Shown in pieces: positions 6,704 to 12,497 of a stretch of DNA of 12,497 nucleotides (the stretch's first letter is position 1; each line of letters opens with the position of its first letter). The stretch comes from Wenzhouxiangella sp. (GTDB lineage Bacteria; Pseudomonadota; Gammaproteobacteria; Xanthomonadales; Wenzhouxiangellaceae), in contig SLJA01000131.1 in the NCBI GenBank assembly GCA_007135355.1, positions 1 to 12,497 of the forward strand, read 5' to 3'. A program made the translations under genes and the position numbers. The notes under the pieces were generated by a model. The model did not search any database. It was given only the letters and a program-made list of their open reading frames with translations, and was not told the origin of the DNA.

Positions 6704-7380
6704 GACCAGCAACGCTTAAGCCAACGATCGATCGCTGCAATCTCCTCGGGACAGACCGAATGCGGCATCGGCCAGGTCTGCCAATCCACGCGGTGGCCGG
6801 CCTGCCGCAGGCGGCGGGCACTGACTTCTCCCAGGCCCACGGGCACGATCGGATCCTGGCTGCCGTGACCCATGAAAATCGGCACCTGTGCCGAGTCTGG
6901 ATGGGCCCACTGCCGCAGCGTGTCGGCCTCGAGCAGATAAGCCGACAACACCATGATGCCGGCCAGCGGCTGCTCCCGCGTTAGACCACAGCGCAGGGCG
7001 ATGGCACCGCCTTGTGAAAAGCCGGCCAGAATGATGTCGTTCGGCGCGATGCCCTTGGCAATCTCGGCATCGATCAGCGCGTTCACCTGGGCCAGCGAGG
7101 CATGAATGCCGGCCTGATCCTGATCACGATCGATCTCCAGGCCCAGGATGTCGTACCAGGCTCGCATCACCATGCCGCCGTTGACCGTCACCGGTCTGAC
7201 CGGCGCATGCGGAAAAACGAAGCGCACCGGTCGGACAGCGGCGCTGTTCAGGTGGGGTACAATCGGCACGAAGTCGTGGCCGTCGGCACCCAGGCCGTGC
7301 AACCAGATGACGACGTGCCGCGGATCCGGCCCGGTCGTGCGGACCACACATTCAAGCGGTTGCTGATCTCGAGAATTCAT
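6700..7380 (-). CDS. Carboxylesterase / phospholipase of the EstB (acyl-protein thioesterase-like) family
   Basis: 226 residues, an alpha/beta hydrolase with the complete triad visible: S122 in GFSQGG (119-125), D176 in HGSQDPIVP and H207 in MPHSVCPEEI. The spacings Ser-Asp 54 and Asp-His 31 match Pseudomonas fluorescens carboxylesterase II (S114, D168, H199). Also seen: the oxyanion-hole motif WLHGLGADG (26-34) and RAWYDILGLE (73-82), which are characteristic of this group. There is no signal peptide, so it is probably cytosolic; it should cleave short-chain esters or thioesters, and the natural substrate is unknown. Its stop overlaps the algR start, suggesting co-translation. Its ATG (7378-7380) overlaps head to head with the lptM ATG, so its promoter must lie within lptM or the methyltransferase gene. 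The ribosome binding site is weak. Confidence 0.92.
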   Translation of the reverse strand: MNSRDQQPLECVVRTTGPDPRHVVIWLHGLGADGHDFVPIVPHLNSAAVRPVRFVFPHAPVRPVTVNGGMVMRAWYDILGLEIDRDQDQAGIHASLAQVNALIDAEIAKGIAPNDIILAGFSQGGAIALRCGLTREQPLAGIMVLSAYLLEADTLRQWAHPDSAQVPIFMGHGSQDPIVPVGLGEVSARRLRQAGHRVDWQTWPMPHSVCPEEIAAIDRWLKRCWS

Positions 7381-7546
7381 GCGCGCAAGTGTACCTGTAC
7401 TCCTGCTGTTGGTGCTGAGCCTGCCGCTGCTTTCCGCGTGCGGCTTGAAAGACGACCTTTACCTGCCTACCGAATCGGCCAACCCGGCTGCTGCGTCCGA
7501 ACCGGACGAAAGCGAAGAGCATCATGCAGAGAATTCCCGAACCTGA
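7379..7546 (+). CDS. lptM: LptM (YifL) lipoprotein
   Basis: A 55-residue gene. Residues 1-20 form a lipoprotein signal peptide (hydrophobic run VPVLLLLVLSLPLL) ending in the lipobox LLSAC, so C21 should be lipidated. Directly after it comes CGLKDDLYLP, matching the family signature CGLKGPLYFP of E. coli YifL/LptM, with DD in place of the usual GP. The remainder (32-55) is acidic and disordered, ending in SEEHHAENSRT. In E. coli LptM promotes oxidative maturation of the LptD/LptE LPS translocon in the outer membrane. A position shortly before dapF is typical, which supports the call. The ATG overlaps the esterase ATG of the other strand, and the only upstream signal is a weak GAG 5 bases before it. 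The 3' end overlaps the methyltransferase start by 23 bases. Confidence 0.88.
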   Translation: MRASVPVLLLLVLSLPLLSACGLKDDLYLPTESANPAAASEPDESEEHHAENSRT

Positions 7547-8189
7547 ACTGATGGATGCACCGGCCCAGGCGCGCGCCTACGCCGAAGCCGACTTCTCCGA
7601 GCCCAATCAGTTGTTTACCGACGCGGTCAAGGAACAACTCGGCGGTAGCGGCAGCGGGCGGCTCATTGATCTGGGCTGCGGGCCCGGAGACATCTGCCTG
7701 CGGCTGGCCGCGGCACTGCCCGGGTGGCACATCACGGCGCTGGATGCCGGACCCAACATGCTGGCGCTGGCGCGCCAGGCGGTCGAGCATGCCGGCCTGC
7801 GGCAGCGCATCGACCTGGTGCATGCGCGACTTCCCGAAGGCTGCCCGGACGGCCTTTATGACGCCGTGCTGTCGAATAGTCTGCTGCACCACCTGCCCGA
7901 CCCCATGAGCCTGTGGCACAGCGTGGCCATGCTGGCCCGGCCGGGTGCCTATGTGCAGATCATGGACCTGCATCGACCAGATTCGGTGGCGCGGGCGCGC
8001 TGGCTGGTCGATCAACATGCCGCCGATGCCCCGCCGGTGCTGCGCGACGATTTCTACAACAGTTTGCTGGCCGCCTGGACCATTGAGGAAGTACGCCAGC
8101 AGTTCGAGCGCGCGGGCCTGAGCAACCTCCAACTCAGCCGCCCCACTGAGCGACACTGGATGGTCAGCGGTTTTATCGCCGCGCCATGA
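7524..8189 (+). CDS. Class I SAM-dependent methyltransferase
   Basis: 221 residues with a Rossmann-type methyltransferase fold. Seen: motif I LIDLGCGPGD at 47-56, the SAM-binding loop; an acidic residue at the end of strand 2 (ITALDAG, about 70-76); LYDAVLSNSLLHHLPDP at 111-127, the motif IV region with the HHLPDP often seen in class I enzymes; and a C-terminal part with WTIEEVRQQFERAGL and ERHWMVSGF. The substrate cannot be read from the sequence; small-molecule targets are commoner in this type, but that is a guess. The start at 7524 keeps the N-terminus MQRIPEPELMDAPAQARAYAE, which looks like part of the protein, and has GAAGAG 4 bases upstream. It overlaps the lptM end by 23 bases and ends in ATGA with dapF, so it is embedded in this operon, where other bacteria often have lysA. 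Confidence 0.88.
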   Translation: MQRIPEPELMDAPAQARAYAEADFSEPNQLFTDAVKEQLGGSGSGRLIDLGCGPGDICLRLAAALPGWHITALDAGPNMLALARQAVEHAGLRQRIDLVHARLPEGCPDGLYDAVLSNSLLHHLPDPMSLWHSVAMLARPGAYVQIMDLHRPDSVARARWLVDQHAADAPPVLRDDFYNSLLAAWTIEEVRQQFERAGLSNLQLSRPTERHWMVSGFIAAP

Positions 8190-9025
8190 GCCATTCAGCT
8201 TCCGGATTGAATTTTTCCAAGCTCGAAGCGCTTGGCAACGACTTCGTCCTGCTGGACTTGCGCGCTGGCGGCGCAGACCCCGCCGCAGCACTGGTTCGGA
8301 TGCTGGCTGACCGCCATACGGGCATCGGCTTCGACCAGCTTTTGACCCTCCACTCGGCAGACACCGCCGACGCGGATTGCCGAGTACAAATCTACAACGC
8401 CGATGGCTCCCACGCACAACAGTGCGGCAACGGCATGCGCGCCGTTGCCCTGTGGCTGCACCAGTCCAATCCCGACCAAAAACACTTTGTACTCGAGACC
8501 GCTTCCGGCCCTGTGTCGGCCGAGATCGAAAGCGCGCACGCCATTAGCGCCGGCATGGGGCTGCCCAACTTCGACCCCGCAACCGTCGGCCTTCAAACCC
8601 GAGAACCGCTGGAGCAGCTTGTGCCGCCTATTCCGGGTTGTCTGGGTCTGGGCACGGTCAGTGTCGGCAACCCTCACCTGATCATTCTGCTGGAACATCC
8701 CGCCGCGCCGGAACTGGTCGAACAAACCGGGCGCGAACTGAGCCAACTCGCCTGTTTCGCAGACGGGGTCAATGTCAGCTTTGCTTGCGTGGAAGCACCA
8801 GACCGAGTGGTGCTGCGCGTGCACGAGCGCGGAGTTGGCCCAACGCTTGCCTGCGGTAGCGCCGCCTGCGCCACGGCCGCATGGTTGATCCACCAGGATC
8901 TGGTCCAGCCGCCTGTACGTGTCGAACAGCCCGGCGGCGCGCTTGTGATAAATTGGCGCGGTGCGCGTCATCCAATCCTGATGAAGGGTCCCGCCCGGCG
9001 GGTTTTCGACGGAACAATGCCATGA
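8186..9025 (+). CDS. dapF: Diaminopimelate epimerase
   Basis: 279 residues (E. coli DapF is 274). It interconverts LL- and meso-diaminopimelate in the cytosol; the product feeds peptidoglycan crosslinking and lysine synthesis. Seen: FSKLEALGNDFVLLD at 10-24; NADGSHAQQCGNGMRA at 71-86, with active-site C80 (C73 in E. coli); VSVGNPHLII at 158-167; and ERGVGPTLACGSAACA at 214-229, with the second active-site Cys, C223 (C217 in E. coli), plus E214 and R215 of the conserved ER pair. GVGPT replaces the commoner GAGET in that last motif, a mild variation. The ATG overlaps the methyltransferase stop (ATGA), and the TGA overlaps the next gene's ATG in the same way, so it is translationally coupled on both sides. 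Confidence 0.97.
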   Translation: MSHSASGLNFSKLEALGNDFVLLDLRAGGADPAAALVRMLADRHTGIGFDQLLTLHSADTADADCRVQIYNADGSHAQQCGNGMRAVALWLHQSNPDQKHFVLETASGPVSAEIESAHAISAGMGLPNFDPATVGLQTREPLEQLVPPIPGCLGLGTVSVGNPHLIILLEHPAAPELVEQTGRELSQLACFADGVNVSFACVEAPDRVVLRVHERGVGPTLACGSAACATAAWLIHQDLVQPPVRVEQPGGALVINWRGARHPILMKGPARRVFDGTMP

Positions 9026-9702
9026 GCGACAATATGAGCTTGAATGCAGAGCAGGTTGCCGATTACCTGCGCGATCACCCCGATTTGCTACGGCACTACC
9101 CGGAGCTGATCGACCATCTGCAATGGCCGGAGGATCCGCGCAGCACCTCCTTGATTCAGCACCAAGTATCGCGTTTGCGCAAGCGCAACGAACAGCTGGA
9201 ACACCAGCTCAAGCAGCTTGCGGCCATCGCCGGCGACAACGAGCGCCTGATGCAGCGCCTGCACCAGCTCACACTGGAGGTGATGACCGCCGAGTCCAAC
9301 GCCAGCTTCGTCACCCGCCTGTTCAAATTGCTGGCACGGGATTTCAGCGCCGAAATGGCGAGTTTGCACCTGGTCGATGCGCATCCGGATCTCGATGACC
9401 TGGATTGCGTTCACATTCATGCCGGCACGCGACCGGACTGGTTCGACAAGCTGCTTGACAAGAGCCTGCCCTATTGCGGGCGGCTGACGCGCAAGAAAGC
9501 CGAGTTCTTGTTCCCAAGGCAATCCACGGCCATCGGCTCTAGCGCGCTGGTACCCGTCCCTGGCCTGGGCCTGCTGGCGATCGGATCGGAACGCGAAGAC
9601 CGCTTTCATCCGGCCATGGGAACGCTGTTCCTGGAGCTGCTGAGCGCCACCATCGCCTTCCGCCTCAAGCGCCTGGAGACAGACGATCGCAAGCGCGCCT
9701 GA
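9022..9702 (+). CDS. DUF484 family protein (GAF-like)
   Basis: 226 residues, the usual size for DUF484 (PF04340), a gammaproteobacterial family lying between dapF and xerC; E. coli has the short yigA here. Order: an N-terminal helical part (MSLNAEQVADYLRDHPDLL, then HYPELIDHL), typical of the family; a coiled coil at about 45-85 (VSRLRKRNEQLEHQLKQLA); and a GAF-like alpha/beta domain to the end, with FVTRLFKLLARDF, IGSSALVPVPGLGLLAIGS and FHPAMGTLFLELLSATIAFRL. The function is unknown; context hints at a link to XerC or envelope growth. The frame is open 47 codons further upstream inside dapF, but the ATG at 9022-9024 shares ATGA with the dapF stop and matches the family N-terminus. Its TGA at 9700-9702 overlaps an ATG as TGATG. 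Confidence 0.92.
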   Translation: MSDNMSLNAEQVADYLRDHPDLLRHYPELIDHLQWPEDPRSTSLIQHQVSRLRKRNEQLEHQLKQLAAIAGDNERLMQRLHQLTLEVMTAESNASFVTRLFKLLARDFSAEMASLHLVDAHPDLDDLDCVHIHAGTRPDWFDKLLDKSLPYCGRLTRKKAEFLFPRQSTAIGSSALVPVPGLGLLAIGSEREDRFHPAMGTLFLELLSATIAFRLKRLETDDRKRA

Positions 9703-10612
9703 TGACAACGGCCAACTTCTTCTCGACGACGCCATACAGGCGTTCTTCGACCAGCTCGGAGCCAGTCTGAGTGCTGCCACACTGGATGCCTATCGGCGCG
9801 ACCTCGCTCGCCTGCTGGACTGGGCCCGGCGCAATGATCGGCTGGTCGTCAGGCAAATCGACCAGAACGACATTCGCGCCTTTGCCGCCGGTGAACACCG
9901 GCGCGGCTTAAGTCCACGCAGCGTGCAGCGGCGTTTGTCCGCCGTGCGCCGCCTGTTCCGTTTCCTGCGCGATCAGAATCAACTCAGAGACGACCCGACT
10001 CAGTCCGTGCGGGCACCCAAGGTACGGCGGCGTCTACCGGAAGTATTGGATATCGATCAGGTCCTTGCCCTGCTCGATATTCCCGACCACAGCGAGATCG
10101 GTGCGCGCGATCGGGCCATGCTGGAGCTTTTCTATGCCTCGGGCCTGCGCGTCAGCGAACTCGCCGGTCTGACCTGGGACCGGCTCGACTTCAGCGCGGG
10201 CATGGTGCGGGTCATCGGCAAAGGTCAGCGCGAACGCATGGTGCCGGTCGGCCGGCATGCACTCGCCGCCCTCAAGCGCTGGCGTAGCATCCATCAGACA
10301 CTGGGCGACGGCAGCGAGGCGCGGGTCTTTACCAGTCTGACCGGCAAAGCACTGACCGTGCGCGCCATCCAGAAGCGCGTCGCCTACTGGTCGCGGCAGC
10401 AAGGCCTGGATCAGCGCGTGCACCCGCACCAGCTCCGCCATTCCTTCGCCTCGCACATCCTGGAGTCCTCCGGTGACCTGAGAGCCGTGCAGGAACTGCT
10501 GGGCCACGCCAACCTCTCGACCACCCAGATCTACACCCATCTGGACTTCCAGCATTTGGCCAAAGTCTATGACCAGACCCATCCCAGGGCCAGGAAAGGA
10601 ACCGGTGACTAA
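9702..10612 (+). CDS. xerC: Tyrosine recombinase XerC, with a defective or non-standard 5' end
   Basis: XerC pairs with XerD at dif to resolve chromosome dimers. The catalytic domain is complete: Arg at 10148-10150 (ASGLRVSELAGL), Lys at 10220-10222 (IGKGQRERM), HQLRH at 10427-10441, His at 10505-10507 (LLGHANLSTT) and nucleophile Tyr at 10532-10534 (IYTHLDF). The N-terminal SAM-like domain is also encoded (ATLDAYRRDLARLLDWARR, then GLSPRSVQRRLSAVRRL). That frame is open from 9644 but contains no ATG, GTG or TTG before a GTG at 9923, which lies well inside this domain. The expected start, ATG 9702-9704 in TGATG with the DUF484 stop, is in another frame that ends at TGA 9768-9770. One lost base at about 9705-9727 would join them into about 303 residues (E. 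coli 298). A real mutation, an assembly error or an unusual start are all possible. Confidence 0.93.
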
Positions 10613-10673
10613 GAACCCGTTGCCCGTGCGCTTTGTGGCCTAACCCGAACCTCCATTCGCCGGACAAACCGCA

Positions 10674-12236
10674 ATGACCCCGATTCCCCCCGATATCGAC
10701 GCCCTGATCCAGCAACTGCGCCGGCAACACGGAGACCGAACCGTCATCACCGAGCAGGCCGAGCTGGACTACCACGCCCACGATGTCTTTGCCCAGGGTG
10801 CGCCGCTGCTGGCGGTGCTGGCTCCCGCTACCCGGGAACAGCTTCTGGCGCTGATTCCGCGATTGGCCAACGCCGGTATCCCGATGATTGCTCGCGGCGG
10901 CGGTCTGAGCTATACAGACGCGTTTCTCGCCGACCGCTCAGGCTGTGTCTTGATCGACACCTCGCGCCTGAACCGCATCATCGAGATCAACCGGAAAGAC
11001 CGCTATCTGATCGCAGAGTGCGGAGTGACCTGGGCGCAACTGTACACAGCGCTCGAACCCCTGGGCCTGCGCACCCCATATTTCGGGCCGCTGTCGGGTC
11101 TGGAAGCCACTCTGGGCGGCGCCCTGTCGCAGGGCAGCGTCTTCCTGGGATCGGGCCTTCACGGCAGTATCGGCGACAGCGTACTGGGTCTGGACGTGGC
11201 AACGATCTCTGGTGATGTGCTGCGCACGGGTGCGGCCGCGGCACCGGATACGGCACCGTTCTTCCGTTACTTTGGCCCTGACCTGACCGGCCTGTTCATC
11301 GCCGATGCGGGCACGCTGGGGATCAAGCTGCAGGCCAGTTTGCGCCTGCTCGAAGCGCCGACCCATGCCGACTACCTGTCGTGGCAGTTTCCCGACGCAA
11401 AAGCCATGTTTATCGCCATGGCCGAACTGGCCCGGGCGGGACTGGCCTCGGAATGCTTCGGCTTCGATCCGCTGCTGGCCGAGATGCGCATGAAACGGGC
11501 TTCACTGGCCGAAGACGCCGGCACCATGGCCCAGGTGGTCAAGCGCCAGGGCTTGATGTCCGGGGTGAAACTGGCCGCGCGCGGCCGCGGCTTTCTGGAT
11601 ACCTCGGCCTACTCGGCCCATGCGGTGATCGAGGCCGATTCAGCGGCGGCACTGGCCGATCGGGTCAAGCGTGCCCGGGGGCTGATCAAGCATGGCAAGG
11701 AAGTCCCCGGCTCGATTCCGCGGGCCCTGCGCGGCGCGCCCTTCGCGCCCCCGAACACCATGTTGGGGCCGGCCGGCGAGCGCTGGTTGCCCGTGCATGG
11801 CATTGTCCCCCACAGTCAGGCTGCGGATTGTTTTGCTGCCCTGCAGTCCGTCATGGACGAGGAGCAAGCCTGCCTGGAGGCGCATGCCATCCGGGTGGGT
11901 TTTCTCTACGCGACGGTCGCCGCCCAGGCCACGCTGATCGAGCCGGTTTTCTACTGGCCGGATTCGCATACCGTTTACCACAAACGCCGGGTGGAGCCGC
12001 GGCACCTGGCCCGCATCGGTGAACCTGACGCCAACCCGGCCGCGCGCGAACAGGTTGCCCGCCTGCGCCGATGCATGGCTGACACCCTGCGCACCCATGG
12101 CGCCGTGCACTTTCAGCTGGGCAAGTTCTACAGCTACCGGAAGGGGCGAAATCCAGCGGCACTCGCGCTGTTCGATGCGATCAAGCGACAGCTGGATTCG
12201 CAGGGTTTGTTCAATCCTGGGAGCCTGGTTGACTGA
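10674..12236 (+). CDS. FAD-linked oxidase (GlcD / vanillyl-alcohol oxidase type)
   Basis: 520 residues. Residues about 40-225 form the FAD-binding domain of the VAO/PCMH superfamily (PF01565): ARGGGLSYTDAF at 73-84 is the pyrophosphate-binding loop, GPLSGLEATLGGALSQGS at 138-155 and ADAGTLGIKLQA at 210-221 contact the cofactor, and HGSIGDSVLGLDV lies between them. The C-terminal part is a substrate-binding domain ending in LFNPGSLVD, the usual ending of GlcD and D-lactate dehydrogenase relatives. The likely reaction is oxidation of a hydroxyacid or a phenolic/alcohol compound; the exact substrate cannot be told. There is no signal peptide. It starts 61 bases after xerC with no terminator between, so it may be read from the same transcript, but there is no good ribosome binding site before the ATG. 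Its function is unrelated to the operon upstream. Confidence 0.88.
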   Translation: MTPIPPDIDALIQQLRRQHGDRTVITEQAELDYHAHDVFAQGAPLLAVLAPATREQLLALIPRLANAGIPMIARGGGLSYTDAFLADRSGCVLIDTSRLNRIIEINRKDRYLIAECGVTWAQLYTALEPLGLRTPYFGPLSGLEATLGGALSQGSVFLGSGLHGSIGDSVLGLDVATISGDVLRTGAAAAPDTAPFFRYFGPDLTGLFIADAGTLGIKLQASLRLLEAPTHADYLSWQFPDAKAMFIAMAELARAGLASECFGFDPLLAEMRMKRASLAEDAGTMAQVVKRQGLMSGVKLAARGRGFLDTSAYSAHAVIEADSAAALADRVKRARGLIKHGKEVPGSIPRALRGAPFAPPNTMLGPAGERWLPVHGIVPHSQAADCFAALQSVMDEEQACLEAHAIRVGFLYATVAAQATLIEPVFYWPDSHTVYHKRRVEPRHLARIGEPDANPAAREQVARLRRCMADTLRTHGAVHFQLGKFYSYRKGRNPAALALFDAIKRQLDSQGLFNPGSLVD

Positions 12237-12245
12237 CTTTTTTGA

Positions 12246-12414
12246 GGGGTCAGGGGCTGGGGTTCAGGGTTCAGGGTTCAGGGGTCAGGGGTCAGGGGTC
12301 AGGGAGCATCGGCGATTCTCTCTTTCCGGCGTTGGCCTGGCCACTGGATGGGCAAAGATCGCCGATGCTCCCTAGCCCCTAGCCCCTAGCCCCTGATCCC
12401 TGGTCCCTGGTCCC
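12246..12414. repeat. G-rich heptad inverted-repeat element
   Basis: Left arm: eight 7-base units at 12246-12301 (GGGGTCA, GGGGCTG, three GGGTTCA, three GGGGTCA), then GGGAGCATCGGCGAT at 12302-12316. Right arm, inverted: ATCGCCGATGCTCCC at 12358-12372, a perfect 15-bp complement, then six units at 12373-12414 (three TAGCCCC, TGATCCC, two TGGTCCC). The loop is about 41 bases. The structure is thus a large imperfect hairpin whose arms are heptad tandem repeats with three or four G per unit. Four or more successive G runs separated by 3 or 4 bases also satisfy the G-quadruplex pattern on the plus strand. No ORF is carried. It starts 10 bases after the FAD oxidase stop and ends right at the stop of the convergent gene. 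Confidence 0.85.
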
Positions 12415-12497
12415 TCAGAAAACAGGCTTCAGACGCCCCAGCACCGCCGCGGCAACGAGGCCGACCCAGATGATCCAGACCGGGATCTTGACCTGGG
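12415..12497 (-). CDS. C-terminus of an unidentified membrane protein (5' part outside window)
   Basis: On the minus strand the frame is open from the right edge to a TGA at 12415-12417 and encodes about 26 residues: an opening KIPVW, a strongly hydrophobic stretch (WIIWVGLVAAAVLG), then the basic tail RLKPVF. This looks like the last transmembrane helix of an inner-membrane protein followed by a short positively charged cytoplasmic end. The stop codon is immediately next to the last unit of the heptad repeat, so the element and the gene end abut. Too little is visible to name a family; a chance open frame cannot be excluded, but the pattern of a hydrophobic helix plus basic tail makes a real gene likely. 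Confidence 0.55.
   Translation of the reverse strand, partial: QVKIPVWIIWVGLVAAAVLGRLKPVF

Noticed and set aside
7251..7270. Promoter for lptM based on TACAAT within the esterase gene
   Set aside because: The hexamer 17 bases upstream does not resemble a -35; the match is likely chance.
7467..8417. Minus-strand ORF of 316 codons antisense to the methyltransferase and dapF
   Set aside because: It spans two well-supported genes on the other strand and shows no domain.
8881..9021. 47-codon N-terminal extension of the DUF484 gene
   Set aside because: It lies fully inside dapF in another frame; the ATG at 9022 with ATGA overlap and the family N-terminus is better.
9702..9731. Classical programmed -1 frameshift site in xerC
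   Set aside because: No X_XXY_YYZ slippery heptamer is present in the overlap; a base deletion or sequence error is simpler.
12246..12414. Heptad array as a CRISPR or minisatellite in a gene
   Set aside because: Units are 7 bases with no spacers, no cas genes are near, and no reading frame runs through it.

Overview
The window reads as chromosomal core DNA from a GC-rich gammaproteobacterium. The reasons are the hemC-hemD-hemX-hemY cluster with an AlgR-type regulator directly upstream of hemC (the Pseudomonas-type order), an RpoH heat-shock sigma factor, and an lptM / dapF / DUF484 / xerC series. A xanthomonad- or Wenzhouxiangella-like lineage is possible, but that is only an impression. Nothing here looks like a phage, plasmid, defence island or CRISPR locus, and I found no RNA genes.

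Layout. (1) 1-425 (+): 3' end of murB (peptidoglycan precursor synthesis). (2) 426-670: gap between the convergent murB and rpoH, holding a hairpin element with 25-bp perfect inverted arms and a separate short GC hairpin. (3) 671-7380 (-): in transcription order, a carboxylesterase, an algR-like LytTR response regulator, hemC, hemD, hemX, hemY and rpoH. Esterase/algR, hemD/hemX and hemX/hemY overlap by 4 bases, which suggests translational coupling. The exception is a roughly 245-base gap between hemC and hemD that contains a strong intrinsic terminator directly in front of the hemD ribosome binding site. (4) 7379-10612 (+): lptM (a 55-residue lipoprotein), a class I SAM methyltransferase, dapF, a DUF484 gene and xerC, all overlapping and so very probably one operon. 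The start codons of the esterase and lptM overlap head to head in one CATG. (5) 10674-12236 (+): a GlcD/VAO-type FAD-linked oxidase. (6) 12237-12497: a second, unrelated hairpin element built from G-rich heptads, then the 3' end of a membrane-protein gene on the minus strand.

How the genes fit together. HemC and HemD turn porphobilinogen into uroporphyrinogen III; HemX and HemY are the membrane proteins usually encoded with them. DapF makes meso-diaminopimelate, which joins the peptidoglycan precursor pathway that MurB also serves; LptM assists assembly of the LPS export machine; XerC resolves chromosome dimers. The region is therefore mostly cell-envelope and heme housekeeping.

The points most worth a second look are: xerC has no usable in-frame start and seems to carry a one-base shift close to its 5' end; the terminator in the hemC-hemD gap, a possible attenuator; the two different inverted-repeat elements, each lying between convergent genes; and the CATG start-codon overlap.
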